64,000 bases of DNA, taken from Cyclobacterium xiamenense (GTDB lineage Bacteria > Bacteroidota > Bacteroidia > Cytophagales > Cyclobacteriaceae). The stretch lies in the NCBI RefSeq assembly GCF_009467825.1, contig NZ_WIOK01000022.1:29182-93181 (forward strand), written 5' to 3'. Both the position numbers and the translations under genes were made by a program. Each line of letters opens with the position of its first letter. The first letter of the stretch is position 1. The notes under the pieces were generated by a model that saw nothing but the letters and a program-made list of their open reading frames with translations, did no database searches and was not told the origin of the DNA. Positions 1-7,514 of this stretch are shown one piece after another.

Positions 1-376
1 ATCGGTCTATTTGAACCTCGCTTAACGCAGGAAAGGCGTTTTGAGGACTATTGGTATTTCCTGCGGCACTGTTGGCAACAAGGGGATGATTGTGTGCGGG
101 CATATTTGCGACCGAAAGGGTAGTGCTCTCCCGACCCGCCATTTCTCCGAGGGTCCGAGTTGAAAGTCCGGTTCCCTGACCCGGCCCCATGGGTACGCGC
201 CCTCGGAGGTCCGGTAAAGCGAAGGTATTTCGGCCATCTCCACCATAGGTCGTACCCAGGATCGAGAAGAGGGCCGAATTTTGGCTGATGGATAAAAGTT
301 GACCATTGCAGAGGGCATACCCCCTGGGAGCGAAGTTACCGGCGAACATTTTGATTGTGCCCATTAGTTCTTCCAT
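1..376 (-). CDS. Phage tail collar domain protein, N-terminal part (cut by window edge)
   Basis: The minus frame is open from the ATG at 376 to the window edge, giving 125 residues without a stop. It begins MEELMGTIKMFAGNFAPRGY and carries the hallmarks of the Tail Collar family (microcystin-dependent protein, MdpB-like): the N-terminal IKMFAGNFAPRGYALCNGQ region, TFALPDLRGRVPMG at about residues 51-64 and MPAHNH near residue 92. Members are tail-fibre-like proteins of phages or phage-derived particles. In Bacteroidetes they often sit as stand-alone genes or small arrays, and no other phage gene is visible here because the gene runs off the edge. The C-terminal part is missing only because of the window. 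The family call is secure, the role is not. Confidence 0.88.
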   Translation of the reverse strand, partial: MEELMGTIKMFAGNFAPRGYALCNGQLLSISQNSALFSILGTTYGGDGRNTFALPDLRGRVPMGPGQGTGLSTRTLGEMAGRESTTLSVANMPAHNHPLVANSAAGNTNSPQNAFPALSEVQIDR

Positions 377-969
377 GATTCTAAATTGAGTTTTGGTTGA
401 TGATTGAAATAAAATTTGAATAAATACCGTGAATTAGAAAGTAAATGAACGGTAACCAAAGGTAAATTAAAATAATAATATTTCTAGTCGATGAATTCGC
501 TATATTTCAATAGTTTACGTTACTATACATGAAAAAGCTTTTTATATAAATTAAAACGCTTGATATACTGAAAAAAATTTAAATAATTCATTTTAATCGT
601 GAATTTAAGGTAGCCGTTGTCTATAAGTTTTGCCAATTCAAACGTTGGCAGAATAAAATAAGTATTGAAAAAATTTAATGTAGGCAAATATGGATTTCTC
701 TCCTTCCAGCCTTCTGCTGGAGTTCTTTTTGCGAAAGAGCAGGGTCTGCTCGACGCATAATTCGCACCCGTATTGAGTAGAAGTATGTTTGCTAGGATCG
801 AATTCCTTGTAAATGACAAACCTTTTGCAGATTTTTGAAAAGGCCAAATACAGGCAAGGGTTGCAGCAATAAAGGCATGGAATCGCATGTAAGGAATAAA
901 CTATGGCACTAAATCGGGCGTGCCTGAGGCAGACAGGCATAGGGTCATTAAAAAGCAAGGTAAAATTCT
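377..969. other. AT-rich intergenic stretch with short hairpins, no convincing gene
   Basis: This 593-bp stretch lies between the divergent tail-collar gene and the cyclophilin gene. The first 260 bp are very AT-rich. I see two short hairpins: TCCAGC/GCTGGA around CTTCT at 705-721, followed by a T-rich run, and TGCCTG/CAGGCA at 921-939. Minus-strand open frames at 523-888 and 638-958 have low-complexity, unfamiliar products and overlap each other, so I do not call them genes. The segment could be a decayed gene or an interspersed element. Confidence 0.5.
921..939. repeat. Short GC-rich palindrome (TGCCTG-loop-CAGGCA)
   Basis: A 6-bp perfect stem (921-926 with 934-939) encloses AGGCAGA. It lies about 30 bp before the cyclophilin start. 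Similar TGCCTG/CAGGCA palindromes are scattered between genes in Bacteroidetes genomes, so it may be a copy of such an element. No second copy of this one was found in the window. Confidence 0.35.
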
Positions 970-1578
970 ATGAAAAATACGAACGGTGTAAAATCTGGAA
1001 TTGCATCAAAAGCGGCGCTGTTGCTGGTAGTGGTGTTGGCTTTGGTTCGGGTTGGCTTTTGCCAGGATTCTCTACATGTCGTCGTCCATACGGAATTGGG
1101 CGAAATTCAAATCGAGCTTTTTCCGGATTGCGCTCCGATTACGGTGGCCAATTTTATGGCATATGTAGCTTCCGATGCCTATACTTACTCCCATTTTTTT
1201 AGGGTGTGCAACGCGAGAAATGAAGCTGAACGGGAAATTCGTATCGAAGTGATTCAGGGAGGAGACATACCCGATAGTCTGCTTCGCGTTCCTATTCAGT
1301 TAGAGACCACGAAACAGACCGGACTTTTACACAAAGATGGAACCGTTTCCATGGCCCGGTCCGAACCGAACAGCGCACAGAGTTCGTTTTTTATATGCAT
1401 TGGCGATCAGCCGGAATTGGATTTTGGCGGAAAAAGAAATCCGGATGGCCAGGGATTTGCGGCCTTTGGAAAGGTAATTCGCGGGATGGACGTGGTACAA
1501 CGCATCCAACAACTCCCCGACCAGGACCAATACTTGCTGGATCCCGTAGCAATTCGTTCGATTAAACGTCTGGAATAG
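970..1578 (+). CDS. Secreted cyclophilin-type peptidyl-prolyl cis-trans isomerase
   Basis: A 202-aa protein that should catalyse cis-trans isomerisation of proline peptide bonds in the periplasm. Residues 1-31 form a signal peptide (basic start, then a hydrophobic stretch rich in L and V). The cyclophilin core follows: GEIQIELFPDCAP at 44-56, VIQGGD at 94-99, GTVSMAR at 124-130, SAQSSFFI at 135-142 and FGKVIRGMDVV near 167-176. The catalytic arginine of the FHR motif appears as FFRV (76-79). The insertion NAREAE-like around 81-90 is usual for bacterial secreted cyclophilins. It is a single gene, convergent with the short-chain dehydrogenase 26 bp downstream. Confidence 0.92.
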   Translation: MKNTNGVKSGIASKAALLLVVVLALVRVGFCQDSLHVVVHTELGEIQIELFPDCAPITVANFMAYVASDAYTYSHFFRVCNARNEAEREIRIEVIQGGDIPDSLLRVPIQLETTKQTGLLHKDGTVSMARSEPNSAQSSFFICIGDQPELDFGGKRNPDGQGFAAFGKVIRGMDVVQRIQQLPDQDQYLLDPVAIRSIKRLE

Positions 1579-1604
1579 GGGAAGGTGTACCCTTACCGGG
1601 TAGC

Positions 1605-2387
1605 TTATTTTGCCGTCCATCCTCCATCCACCGTGAGCATGCTACCGGTGGTGTAGCTGGCTGCATCGCTGGCCAAATACAGGGCGGCACCCTGTATTTC
1701 CTTTAGCTCGCCCCAGCGTCCAAGGGCCGTAGCGCCGATGATAAAATCCCGGGTCGCCGGATCATCCGCTACGGGTATATTCATTTCGGTTAAGAAGGGC
1801 CCCGGGCAAATGGCATTTACAAGGATGCCAAAAGGAGCCAGTTCGATGGCCAGGGCCCGGGTCATTTGCACGACTGCCCCTTTGCTAGCCGTGTAGGGCG
1901 TACGGTTTGCAAGACCTACCAAGCCCAGGGTGCTCGCCAGATTGATGATCTTTCCGGATTTTCGCGCTTTCATCGAGGGGATAACGGCCTTGTTGCACAG
2001 CCAGGTGCCGGTTACGTTGACGGACTGTACCTGATTGAAGGATTCCAGGCTAAGTTCGTCAATGGCCCCGCGAATGTTGATTCCTGCGCTGTTGATCAAC
2101 ACATCGATCTGGCCAAAATGCTCCAGCGCATAGGCAGCCATGGCCTCGGTTTCTTCTTCTTTGCTAATATCCGCCGCAAAGGAAAGGGCCCGTATGCCAA
2201 ACGCTTCGGATAAGACAGCTGCGGCTTTTTCTCCATCAGCTGCATTCCGGTTGACCAACAGAACATCTGCCCCAGCCGAAGCCAGCCCGGCTGCCATGGC
2301 CAGGCCCAATCCCTTTGAGCCTCCAGTAACGATGGCTTTTCTGTTGCTTAAATCAAAAAGTTTGATTCCTGGTAGTCTGTCTTTCAT
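1605..2387 (-). CDS. Short-chain dehydrogenase/reductase (SDR, gluconate 5-dehydrogenase-like)
   Basis: A 260-aa classical SDR, an NAD(P)(H)-dependent cytosolic oxidoreductase. It shows the cofactor loop TGGSKGLG at 21-28, NSAG at 99-102, the catalytic serine in LAST at about 152, YTASK with Tyr165 and Lys169, and the CPGP turn after the active site. Its length is typical. The C-terminal VDGGW is common in gluconate 5-dehydrogenase and 3-oxoacyl-ACP reductase relatives, so the substrate is probably a sugar acid or polyol, but this cannot be fixed from sequence. It lies 62 bp downstream of the NAD-dependent epimerase on the same strand and is probably co-transcribed with it. Confidence 0.88.
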   Translation of the reverse strand: MKDRLPGIKLFDLSNRKAIVTGGSKGLGLAMAAGLASAGADVLLVNRNAADGEKAAAVLSEAFGIRALSFAADISKEEETEAMAAYALEHFGQIDVLINSAGINIRGAIDELSLESFNQVQSVNVTGTWLCNKAVIPSMKARKSGKIINLASTLGLVGLANRTPYTASKGAVVQMTRALAIELAPFGILVNAICPGPFLTEMNIPVADDPATRDFIIGATALGRWGELKEIQGAALYLASDAASYTTGSMLTVDGGWTAK

Positions 2388-2449
2388 AACGAAGGGGGTA
2401 ACGAGTGAATGGTAGGGAAAGAGGTGCCTTCTTGCACCTTGCGGTTGGA

Positions 2450-3376
2450 TTAATCCCTGTCGAGGCAGGCCTCCAAACCGGCTTCGATGGAAGTAGGTTG
2501 CAATCCGTATGCGGATTCAATTTTGCTGCTGTCGAAACAATAATCTTCATCGAGCTGGTACCTAAGTTCCTTGATTTCCTGCATCAGTGGCATAAATAGG
2601 GCCAGCAACCCGATGGCCCAGGCGGGTAGCACCTGAATTTTATCGGGTTGATCCAACTTCGACCCCAGAAATGTAGCAATTGTCTGCGCAGAGGGGTAGG
2701 CCTTGGCGGTAGGCAGGTGCCATATCTGATTCCAGGCATCTTCCTGTACTGCGAGAAAAGCAGTCGCTTCTACCGCGTCGGGAATAAAGGTAAAGGAGTG
2801 TTTTTTGTCCTTGTTGTACATCCATTGAGGCTGTTTGCCCTTTTTCATGCGGTTAATAATGGTTTCGTGTACCATACTGGATGTTGCTCCCGGCCCGTAA
2901 AAATCGGCTGCACGAACGATCATGGCCGTTAGTTGCCCCTGGGCGATTTCATCCAAAATCAATTGGGCAATGGCCGCCCGCACAGCCCCTTTTCTGCTTT
3001 TCGGTCGGATAGGCGTAGCTTCATGCAAGGCGCCCACCTCGGCGGGGTCGTAGGCATACATGTTGTCAAAGAAAACCAATCTGGATCCATGGGTTTTGCA
3101 GGCTGCAATCACGTTTTTCATGATTATTGGCCATTGCTGTTCCCAAACTTTTGCCCGGTAGGTGATCCCGGCTACCAGGTAGGTAATGGTAGAGCCCTTT
3201 ACCGCTTCGTTCACCTCGCCAGCCTCCAATAAATCGGCTGTAATCAACGCTTCCTTGCCAGTAATTGGCTTGGGATGCCGGCTTACCAGGCGGACCGAAA
3301 GGGAGGATTCTGCCAGCTTACTGGTCAGACCGGTACCAATATTGCCACCGGCTCCTAAAATCGTATGTACCTTCAT
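2450..3376 (-). CDS. NAD-dependent epimerase/dehydratase family protein
   Basis: A 308-aa extended-SDR protein. The Rossmann loop GAGGNIG is at 8-14, followed by the usual basic/hydrophobic pattern and RAADFYGPGA around 165-175, a segment shared with sugar-nucleotide epimerases. A clean YxxxK catalytic pair is not obvious (FFDNMYAY stands at the usual place), as in many atypical extended SDRs that act as NADP-binding reductases. A hydrophobic patch near residues 255-270 (IGLLALFMPLM) may be an amphipathic helix. It is the first gene of a likely two-gene unit with the SDR at 1605-2387. The substrate is unknown. Confidence 0.85.
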   Translation of the reverse strand: MKVHTILGAGGNIGTGLTSKLAESSLSVRLVSRHPKPITGKEALITADLLEAGEVNEAVKGSTITYLVAGITYRAKVWEQQWPIIMKNVIAACKTHGSRLVFFDNMYAYDPAEVGALHEATPIRPKSRKGAVRAAIAQLILDEIAQGQLTAMIVRAADFYGPGATSSMVHETIINRMKKGKQPQWMYNKDKKHSFTFIPDAVEATAFLAVQEDAWNQIWHLPTAKAYPSAQTIATFLGSKLDQPDKIQVLPAWAIGLLALFMPLMQEIKELRYQLDEDYCFDSSKIESAYGLQPTSIEAGLEACLDRD

Positions 3377-3505
3377 TGTGCTTTTTTAACGGTATGTTGA
3401 CAAAATAAATAAAATTACCGGTAAACCAATGAAATTGGGCCAAATCGAGCACTATCGGGCATTTTCAAAAAAGCACATTGGGTTATTTTTTTCCAATAAA
3501 AAAGC

Positions 3506-3513
3506 TACTTTTG
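3506..3513 (+). promoter_or_regulatory. Bacteroidetes -7 promoter element (TACTTTTG)
   Basis: TACTTTTG matches the TAnnTTTG element exactly, 43 bp before the ATG at 3556. A good TTTG box at the normal distance upstream is not seen. Because the element lies downstream of the earlier in-frame ATG at 3478, it supports 3556 as the true start of the DUF1080 gene. Confidence 0.4.
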
Positions 3514-3555
3514 TCGCCTGTATATTCGTATCACGTTGGTTTTAATCCATACGCT

Positions 3556-5394
3556 ATGGCCCATTTCCGAAGCATTCGTTCCATGATCGGTGGAATAGTA
3601 TTATTCCTTTTTCTCGTTCCTTCGGCATTCAATGCAGCCGCTCAGGACACCGTTTCCTTTACCGATCTCGAGGCTTTTGAAAAACCCGGCAAAACCTGGC
3701 AGGTAGCGGGCGATGTCATCGCAGACCTATCAGAAAAAGGAAGACTGGATATCATCGATGGATTCGGCGTATTGGTGAATCTCCCCACGGATAAAGATAA
3801 CGGACGGGATTTGTTCACGCGAGCGACCTATGGGGACCTGGACCTCGAAGTAGAGTACCTGGTGGCTAGTGGCGCCAATTCGGGAATTTACCTACAGGGA
3901 ATGTACGAGATCCAAATCCTTGATAGCTGGGGTGTAACTACGCCACGCGCCGCTGACAATGGAGGCATTTACGAGCGCTGGGACGAGCGCCAACCGGAAG
4001 GTCAAAAAGGCTATCAGGGATATGCACCCCGGCAGAACGCCAGTAAGGCGCCCGGGTTGTGGCAAACGCTTTCGGTATCCTTCCGGGCGCCCAGATTTGA
4101 TGCCGCTGGAAAGAAGATAGAAAATGCCCGGATTTTATTTGTGAGATTAAATGGGGTGACCATACACGAGGACGTGGAGCTTTTCGGGCCAACCCGGGGA
4201 GCCATGGCTGCGGAGGAAGTGAGCCGTGGCCCCCTGCGCATACAGGGAGATCATGGTGCGGTGGCATTTCGCAACCTTCGGATAACCGCTTTTGATAACC
4301 CAGCTCCTGAACTACGTGATCTGTCCTATGCGATGTATCGCGGAAAGTTTGACGCGGCACCTGATTTTACCGCATTGCAGGCAACTAAATCCGGTAGTTT
4401 GAAAGCACTTACGGCCTCAATGGCTGGCGATGCAGGTCAGTTTGTGATTCGATACCGGGGCCAGTTGGACGTGCAAACGGCAGGAAACTACTCCTTTCAG
4501 TTCAATTTTCCAGGAGGAAGCGGAAACGTGTCCATCAACGGAAAAGAAGTAGGTACTTCCGGCGGAGCAAATCTTTCGGCGGAGATGTATCTGGAGGCAG
4601 GAAGGCATGCATTTGACCTGGCTTATCTCAAAGTTCAGGATTGGGTGGCGGCCCATTTGGGTGCAGAAATTGCCGGTCCGGGCATCCGTCCGGTGACGCT
4701 CTCGGATCAGTCACTTTTGGGAACAAGGGGCCCGGACCCCATACTGGTGGATCCCAACGAGCGGCCGGTCCTGCGAAGTTTCATGGATATACCGGGTAGC
4801 TACCGGGTCACCCATGCCGTATCCGTAGGCTCGCCGCAGCAGGTGAATTATACCTACGACATGGATCACGGAAGCCTGGTGCAGGTTTGGACCGGTGGGT
4901 TTCTAAATGCGACCCCTATGTGGCACAGCCGGGGTGACGGTTCTTCCCGACCGATGGGCGTAGTCGTCCACCTGGGTACACCCGCCCTGAGTCTGGCGCG
5001 GTTAGGTTCTCTCGCGGAAGCATGGCCTTCCGATACACTGGGAAGTAAGTTTCGTACAAACGGATACCGGGTAGGTACCGAGGCCCATGATTTGCAATTT
5101 TTGTACGAAGCGTTTGGCCTGCAGGTGGAAGATTCGCTGGAGCCGTTAGAGGACCGGAAAGGCATTCGACGAATCCTGCACTTGACCGGGTCGCTCGAAA
5201 ACACGTACCTCCGCCTGGCCGTTGCCGACCAAATCACCGATCTCGGAAAAGGCTTATTTCTGGTTGGAGACAAGGCGTATTACCTGAAGCTTGGCGGAGA
5301 TAGCGCATTGCTTCCTGCAATACGTAGCAGTGAAGGGCAGCAGGAATTATTGATTCCGGCGAAGGAAAACATCGCGTATAGTTTATGGTTTTGA
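3556..5394 (+). CDS. DUF1080 (3-keto-disaccharide hydrolase family) protein with PA14-like middle domain
   Basis: A 612-aa secreted protein. The start at 3556 is preferred over the in-frame ATG at 3478 because it sits before a signal peptide (hydrophobic, ending near AAAQ at about residues 27-30) and after the -7 element. Residues about 30-245 form the DUF1080/3-keto-glucan hydrolase fold, with the family block SGIYLQGMYEIQILDSWG and the closing FRNLRITAF strand. Residues about 275-370 resemble a PA14-like beta-sandwich (AGNYSFQFNF...GSGNVSINGKEVG). The remaining 240 residues are unrecognised. It is followed by, and probably translated with, the cytochrome-fused propeller gene. A role in cleaving oxidised glycosides is inferred from the family. 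Confidence 0.8.
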   Translation: MAHFRSIRSMIGGIVLFLFLVPSAFNAAAQDTVSFTDLEAFEKPGKTWQVAGDVIADLSEKGRLDIIDGFGVLVNLPTDKDNGRDLFTRATYGDLDLEVEYLVASGANSGIYLQGMYEIQILDSWGVTTPRAADNGGIYERWDERQPEGQKGYQGYAPRQNASKAPGLWQTLSVSFRAPRFDAAGKKIENARILFVRLNGVTIHEDVELFGPTRGAMAAEEVSRGPLRIQGDHGAVAFRNLRITAFDNPAPELRDLSYAMYRGKFDAAPDFTALQATKSGSLKALTASMAGDAGQFVIRYRGQLDVQTAGNYSFQFNFPGGSGNVSINGKEVGTSGGANLSAEMYLEAGRHAFDLAYLKVQDWVAAHLGAEIAGPGIRPVTLSDQSLLGTRGPDPILVDPNERPVLRSFMDIPGSYRVTHAVSVGSPQQVNYTYDMDHGSLVQVWTGGFLNATPMWHSRGDGSSRPMGVVVHLGTPALSLARLGSLAEAWPSDTLGSKFRTNGYRVGTEAHDLQFLYEAFGLQVEDSLEPLEDRKGIRRILHLTGSLENTYLRLAVADQITDLGKGLFLVGDKAYYLKLGGDSALLPAIRSSEGQQELLIPAKENIAYSLWF

Positions 5395-5414
5395 ATACGA
5401 TGGTAACAAGTACG

Positions 5415-7355
5415 ATGAAACGAATAAAAAATTCAATGGCGCTGCTGGTTCTGGCTTCCCTAACCTGGCTATTTTTTCTGCCCGCATTCGGTCAGGAATC
5501 GCCCATGGAGGAGGATTATTTCAAGATTTTGCGGGTTGGCGCTCCCGAGGGTCTCTTGTTGGAAGTGGGGGGCTTAACGGTCTTACCAAACGGAAACCTG
5601 GGTGTGGCTACCCGAAGAGGCGATGTATATGTGGTGGAAAACCCGGGCAGTCAGCGGCCTTATTTTAGAAAATTTGCTTCGGGCTTGCACGAAATCCTGG
5701 GATTGGTTTACCGGGACGGCGCGTTTTATTGTTCCCAACGGGGAGAATTGACCAAGCTAGAGGATACCGATCAGGACGGCCGAGCGGATCGGTATACAAC
5801 CGTTTTTAGTTGGCCGGTATCGGGCCATTACCACGAATACAGCTACGGACCCGTGATGGACGAAGCGGGGAACTTCTATGTTTCCGGCAACGTGGCTTTT
5901 GGAAACGAGGAATGGTGGAGAGGGGAAAGCCGGGTGCCCTTTAGAGGCTGGATCATGAAAATCAGTCCGGATGGCAACATGGAGCCATGGGCGACCGGGA
6001 TGCGCTCTCCTGCCGGGCTGGGCTACATAGATGGCAAGCTTTTTTATACCGAAAACCAGGGGGATTACATGGCATCCGGAGGGATTTGGCACATCCAAAA
6101 GGGCTCTTTTTCCGGGCACCCGGCAGGGCTTACCTGGGCGGGGCTGGAAAATTCTCCTGTGGCCCTTAGCGCAGAAGAGTTTCACGCCGTGGTGGATCCC
6201 CGAAAGGTCAAAAACGCACAAGGGCGGTACATCAAGCCAGAAAATATCGTCGACGAGGATTTCCTGACCCTGTACCAGGCGAAAGAACGCTTGCCGCAAA
6301 TTACCCTTCCTGCCGTTTGGTTGCCCTATGGCATTCACGGCATTTCCACGTCGGAGCCCATTAAAATCCCGGAGGGTGCGTTCGTTCCGTTTTCCGGGCA
6401 ATTGTTGGTAGGAGATCAGGGACAAAGTAAAATCATGCGGGTAATGATGGAGGAAGTAAACGGGGTTTTGCAAGGGGCATCCATTGATTTCAGAAGTGGC
6501 TTTCGGTCGGGCGTGATGCGCATGGCCTGGGGCTTGGATGGCTCCTTGTTTGTGGGCGAGACCAACCGGGGTTGGGGTTCTGCAGGGGATGCAAACGAGG
6601 GCCTGGAGCGGCTGGTATGGAATGGAGAGGTACCTTTCGAAATCCGGGACATCAAGGCGATGCCGGACGGATTTGATATCCGGTTTACACTCCCCGTTGA
6701 TCCCCTCACGGCAAAAAATCCGGATGCTTACAGTGTAGAGACGTTTACCTATAAATACCACCCCGTCTACGGTAGTCCTCCGGTAAGCAATGAATCGGCA
6801 AGGGTTGAGGGTGTACAGCTTTCAGCCGATGGCATGGGGGTACGCTTGAAAATTACTGGCTTGAAGCGATACCACATTCATCACATTCGATTGGATGGAA
6901 TTCGCGAACGAGATCGTGTCCATGCCTTGGTTCATCCGGCTGCATACTATACCTTGAATGAAGTACCAGCGGGTATGCCGCTACAGGCGAATGACATGAT
7001 TGCTTTTGCATCCCCCTCCCAATCGGCCCCTGCACAACCGGCGACAGGGTCAGCGGTCTCGGAGGCCGTGCCTGTTGCGGACGGTGGTGCTTCGGAGGTA
7101 CCGGACGAAGCGTTGGTTAGCTCCTTGCTTTCGAAGTATACCTGTATCGCCTGTCACAACAAAGATAGCAGGCAGGTAGGACCGGCGTATAAGGATGTAG
7201 CGAAGCGAAAGTATACCGCAGCGGAGATTGTGGAGTTGATCTATACGCCCAGACCGGAAAACTGGCCGGATTATGCCACCCCTATGCCGCCGATGCCGCA
7301 TGTTCCGGAGGCCGATGCGTTAAAGATCGCTCATTGGATCAATTCGTTGGATTAG
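5415..7355 (+). CDS. Beta-propeller (sugar dehydrogenase-like) protein with C-terminal cytochrome c
   Basis: A 646-aa exported protein. The ATG at 5415 leaves a 20-bp gap after the DUF1080 gene and directly precedes a signal peptide ending at AFGQ. An ATG at 5385 would overlap the upstream gene by 10 bp. Residues about 35-420 look like the blades of a soluble glucose dehydrogenase/NHL-like propeller (LTVLPNGNLGVATRRGDVYVVEN, GLGYIDGKLFYTENQ, GQLLVGDQGQ). An Ala/Pro-rich linker then leads to a single c-type haem site CIACH at about 577-581, with MPPMP further on as likely Met ligand. The layout suggests a periplasmic oxidoreductase whose electrons leave through its own cytochrome. Redox activity is inferred. 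Confidence 0.82.
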   Translation: MKRIKNSMALLVLASLTWLFFLPAFGQESPMEEDYFKILRVGAPEGLLLEVGGLTVLPNGNLGVATRRGDVYVVENPGSQRPYFRKFASGLHEILGLVYRDGAFYCSQRGELTKLEDTDQDGRADRYTTVFSWPVSGHYHEYSYGPVMDEAGNFYVSGNVAFGNEEWWRGESRVPFRGWIMKISPDGNMEPWATGMRSPAGLGYIDGKLFYTENQGDYMASGGIWHIQKGSFSGHPAGLTWAGLENSPVALSAEEFHAVVDPRKVKNAQGRYIKPENIVDEDFLTLYQAKERLPQITLPAVWLPYGIHGISTSEPIKIPEGAFVPFSGQLLVGDQGQSKIMRVMMEEVNGVLQGASIDFRSGFRSGVMRMAWGLDGSLFVGETNRGWGSAGDANEGLERLVWNGEVPFEIRDIKAMPDGFDIRFTLPVDPLTAKNPDAYSVETFTYKYHPVYGSPPVSNESARVEGVQLSADGMGVRLKITGLKRYHIHHIRLDGIRERDRVHALVHPAAYYTLNEVPAGMPLQANDMIAFASPSQSAPAQPATGSAVSEAVPVADGGASEVPDEALVSSLLSKYTCIACHNKDSRQVGPAYKDVAKRKYTAAEIVELIYTPRPENWPDYATPMPPMPHVPEADALKIAHWINSLD

Positions 7356-7514
7356 CGAACAAATTGAATGCGGAAGGGTTTACGTCGTTCCCGCAATAAG
7401 TGGTCGTATCAACGCTTTTTTGTGCGTGTGTACCGTTTGGGAGAGTGTGGTAGGTCTTAATTCGTGTGGTATTCGTTGCGGCTAGTATGCCTACAAGCGA
7501 GTTGCTGAAAAAAA

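Noticed and set aside
523..958. Two overlapping minus-strand open frames ahead of the cyclophilin gene
   Set aside because: Products are of low plausibility (many S, C, Y and F runs), overlap each other in different frames, have no promoter and match no family I recognise.
903..1202. Plus-strand open frame of 99 codons covering the cyclophilin start
   Set aside because: It overlaps the clearly homologous cyclophilin gene in another frame and reads out of the palindrome at 921-939.
3478..3555. Upstream in-frame ATG extending the first DUF1080 protein by 26 residues
   Set aside because: It lies before an exact -7 promoter element and before the signal peptide, so it would not be transcribed.
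5757..6761. 334-codon antisense frame within the cytochrome-propeller gene
   Set aside because: It is a mirror of the coding strand, without family similarity, and the sense gene is well supported by its motifs.
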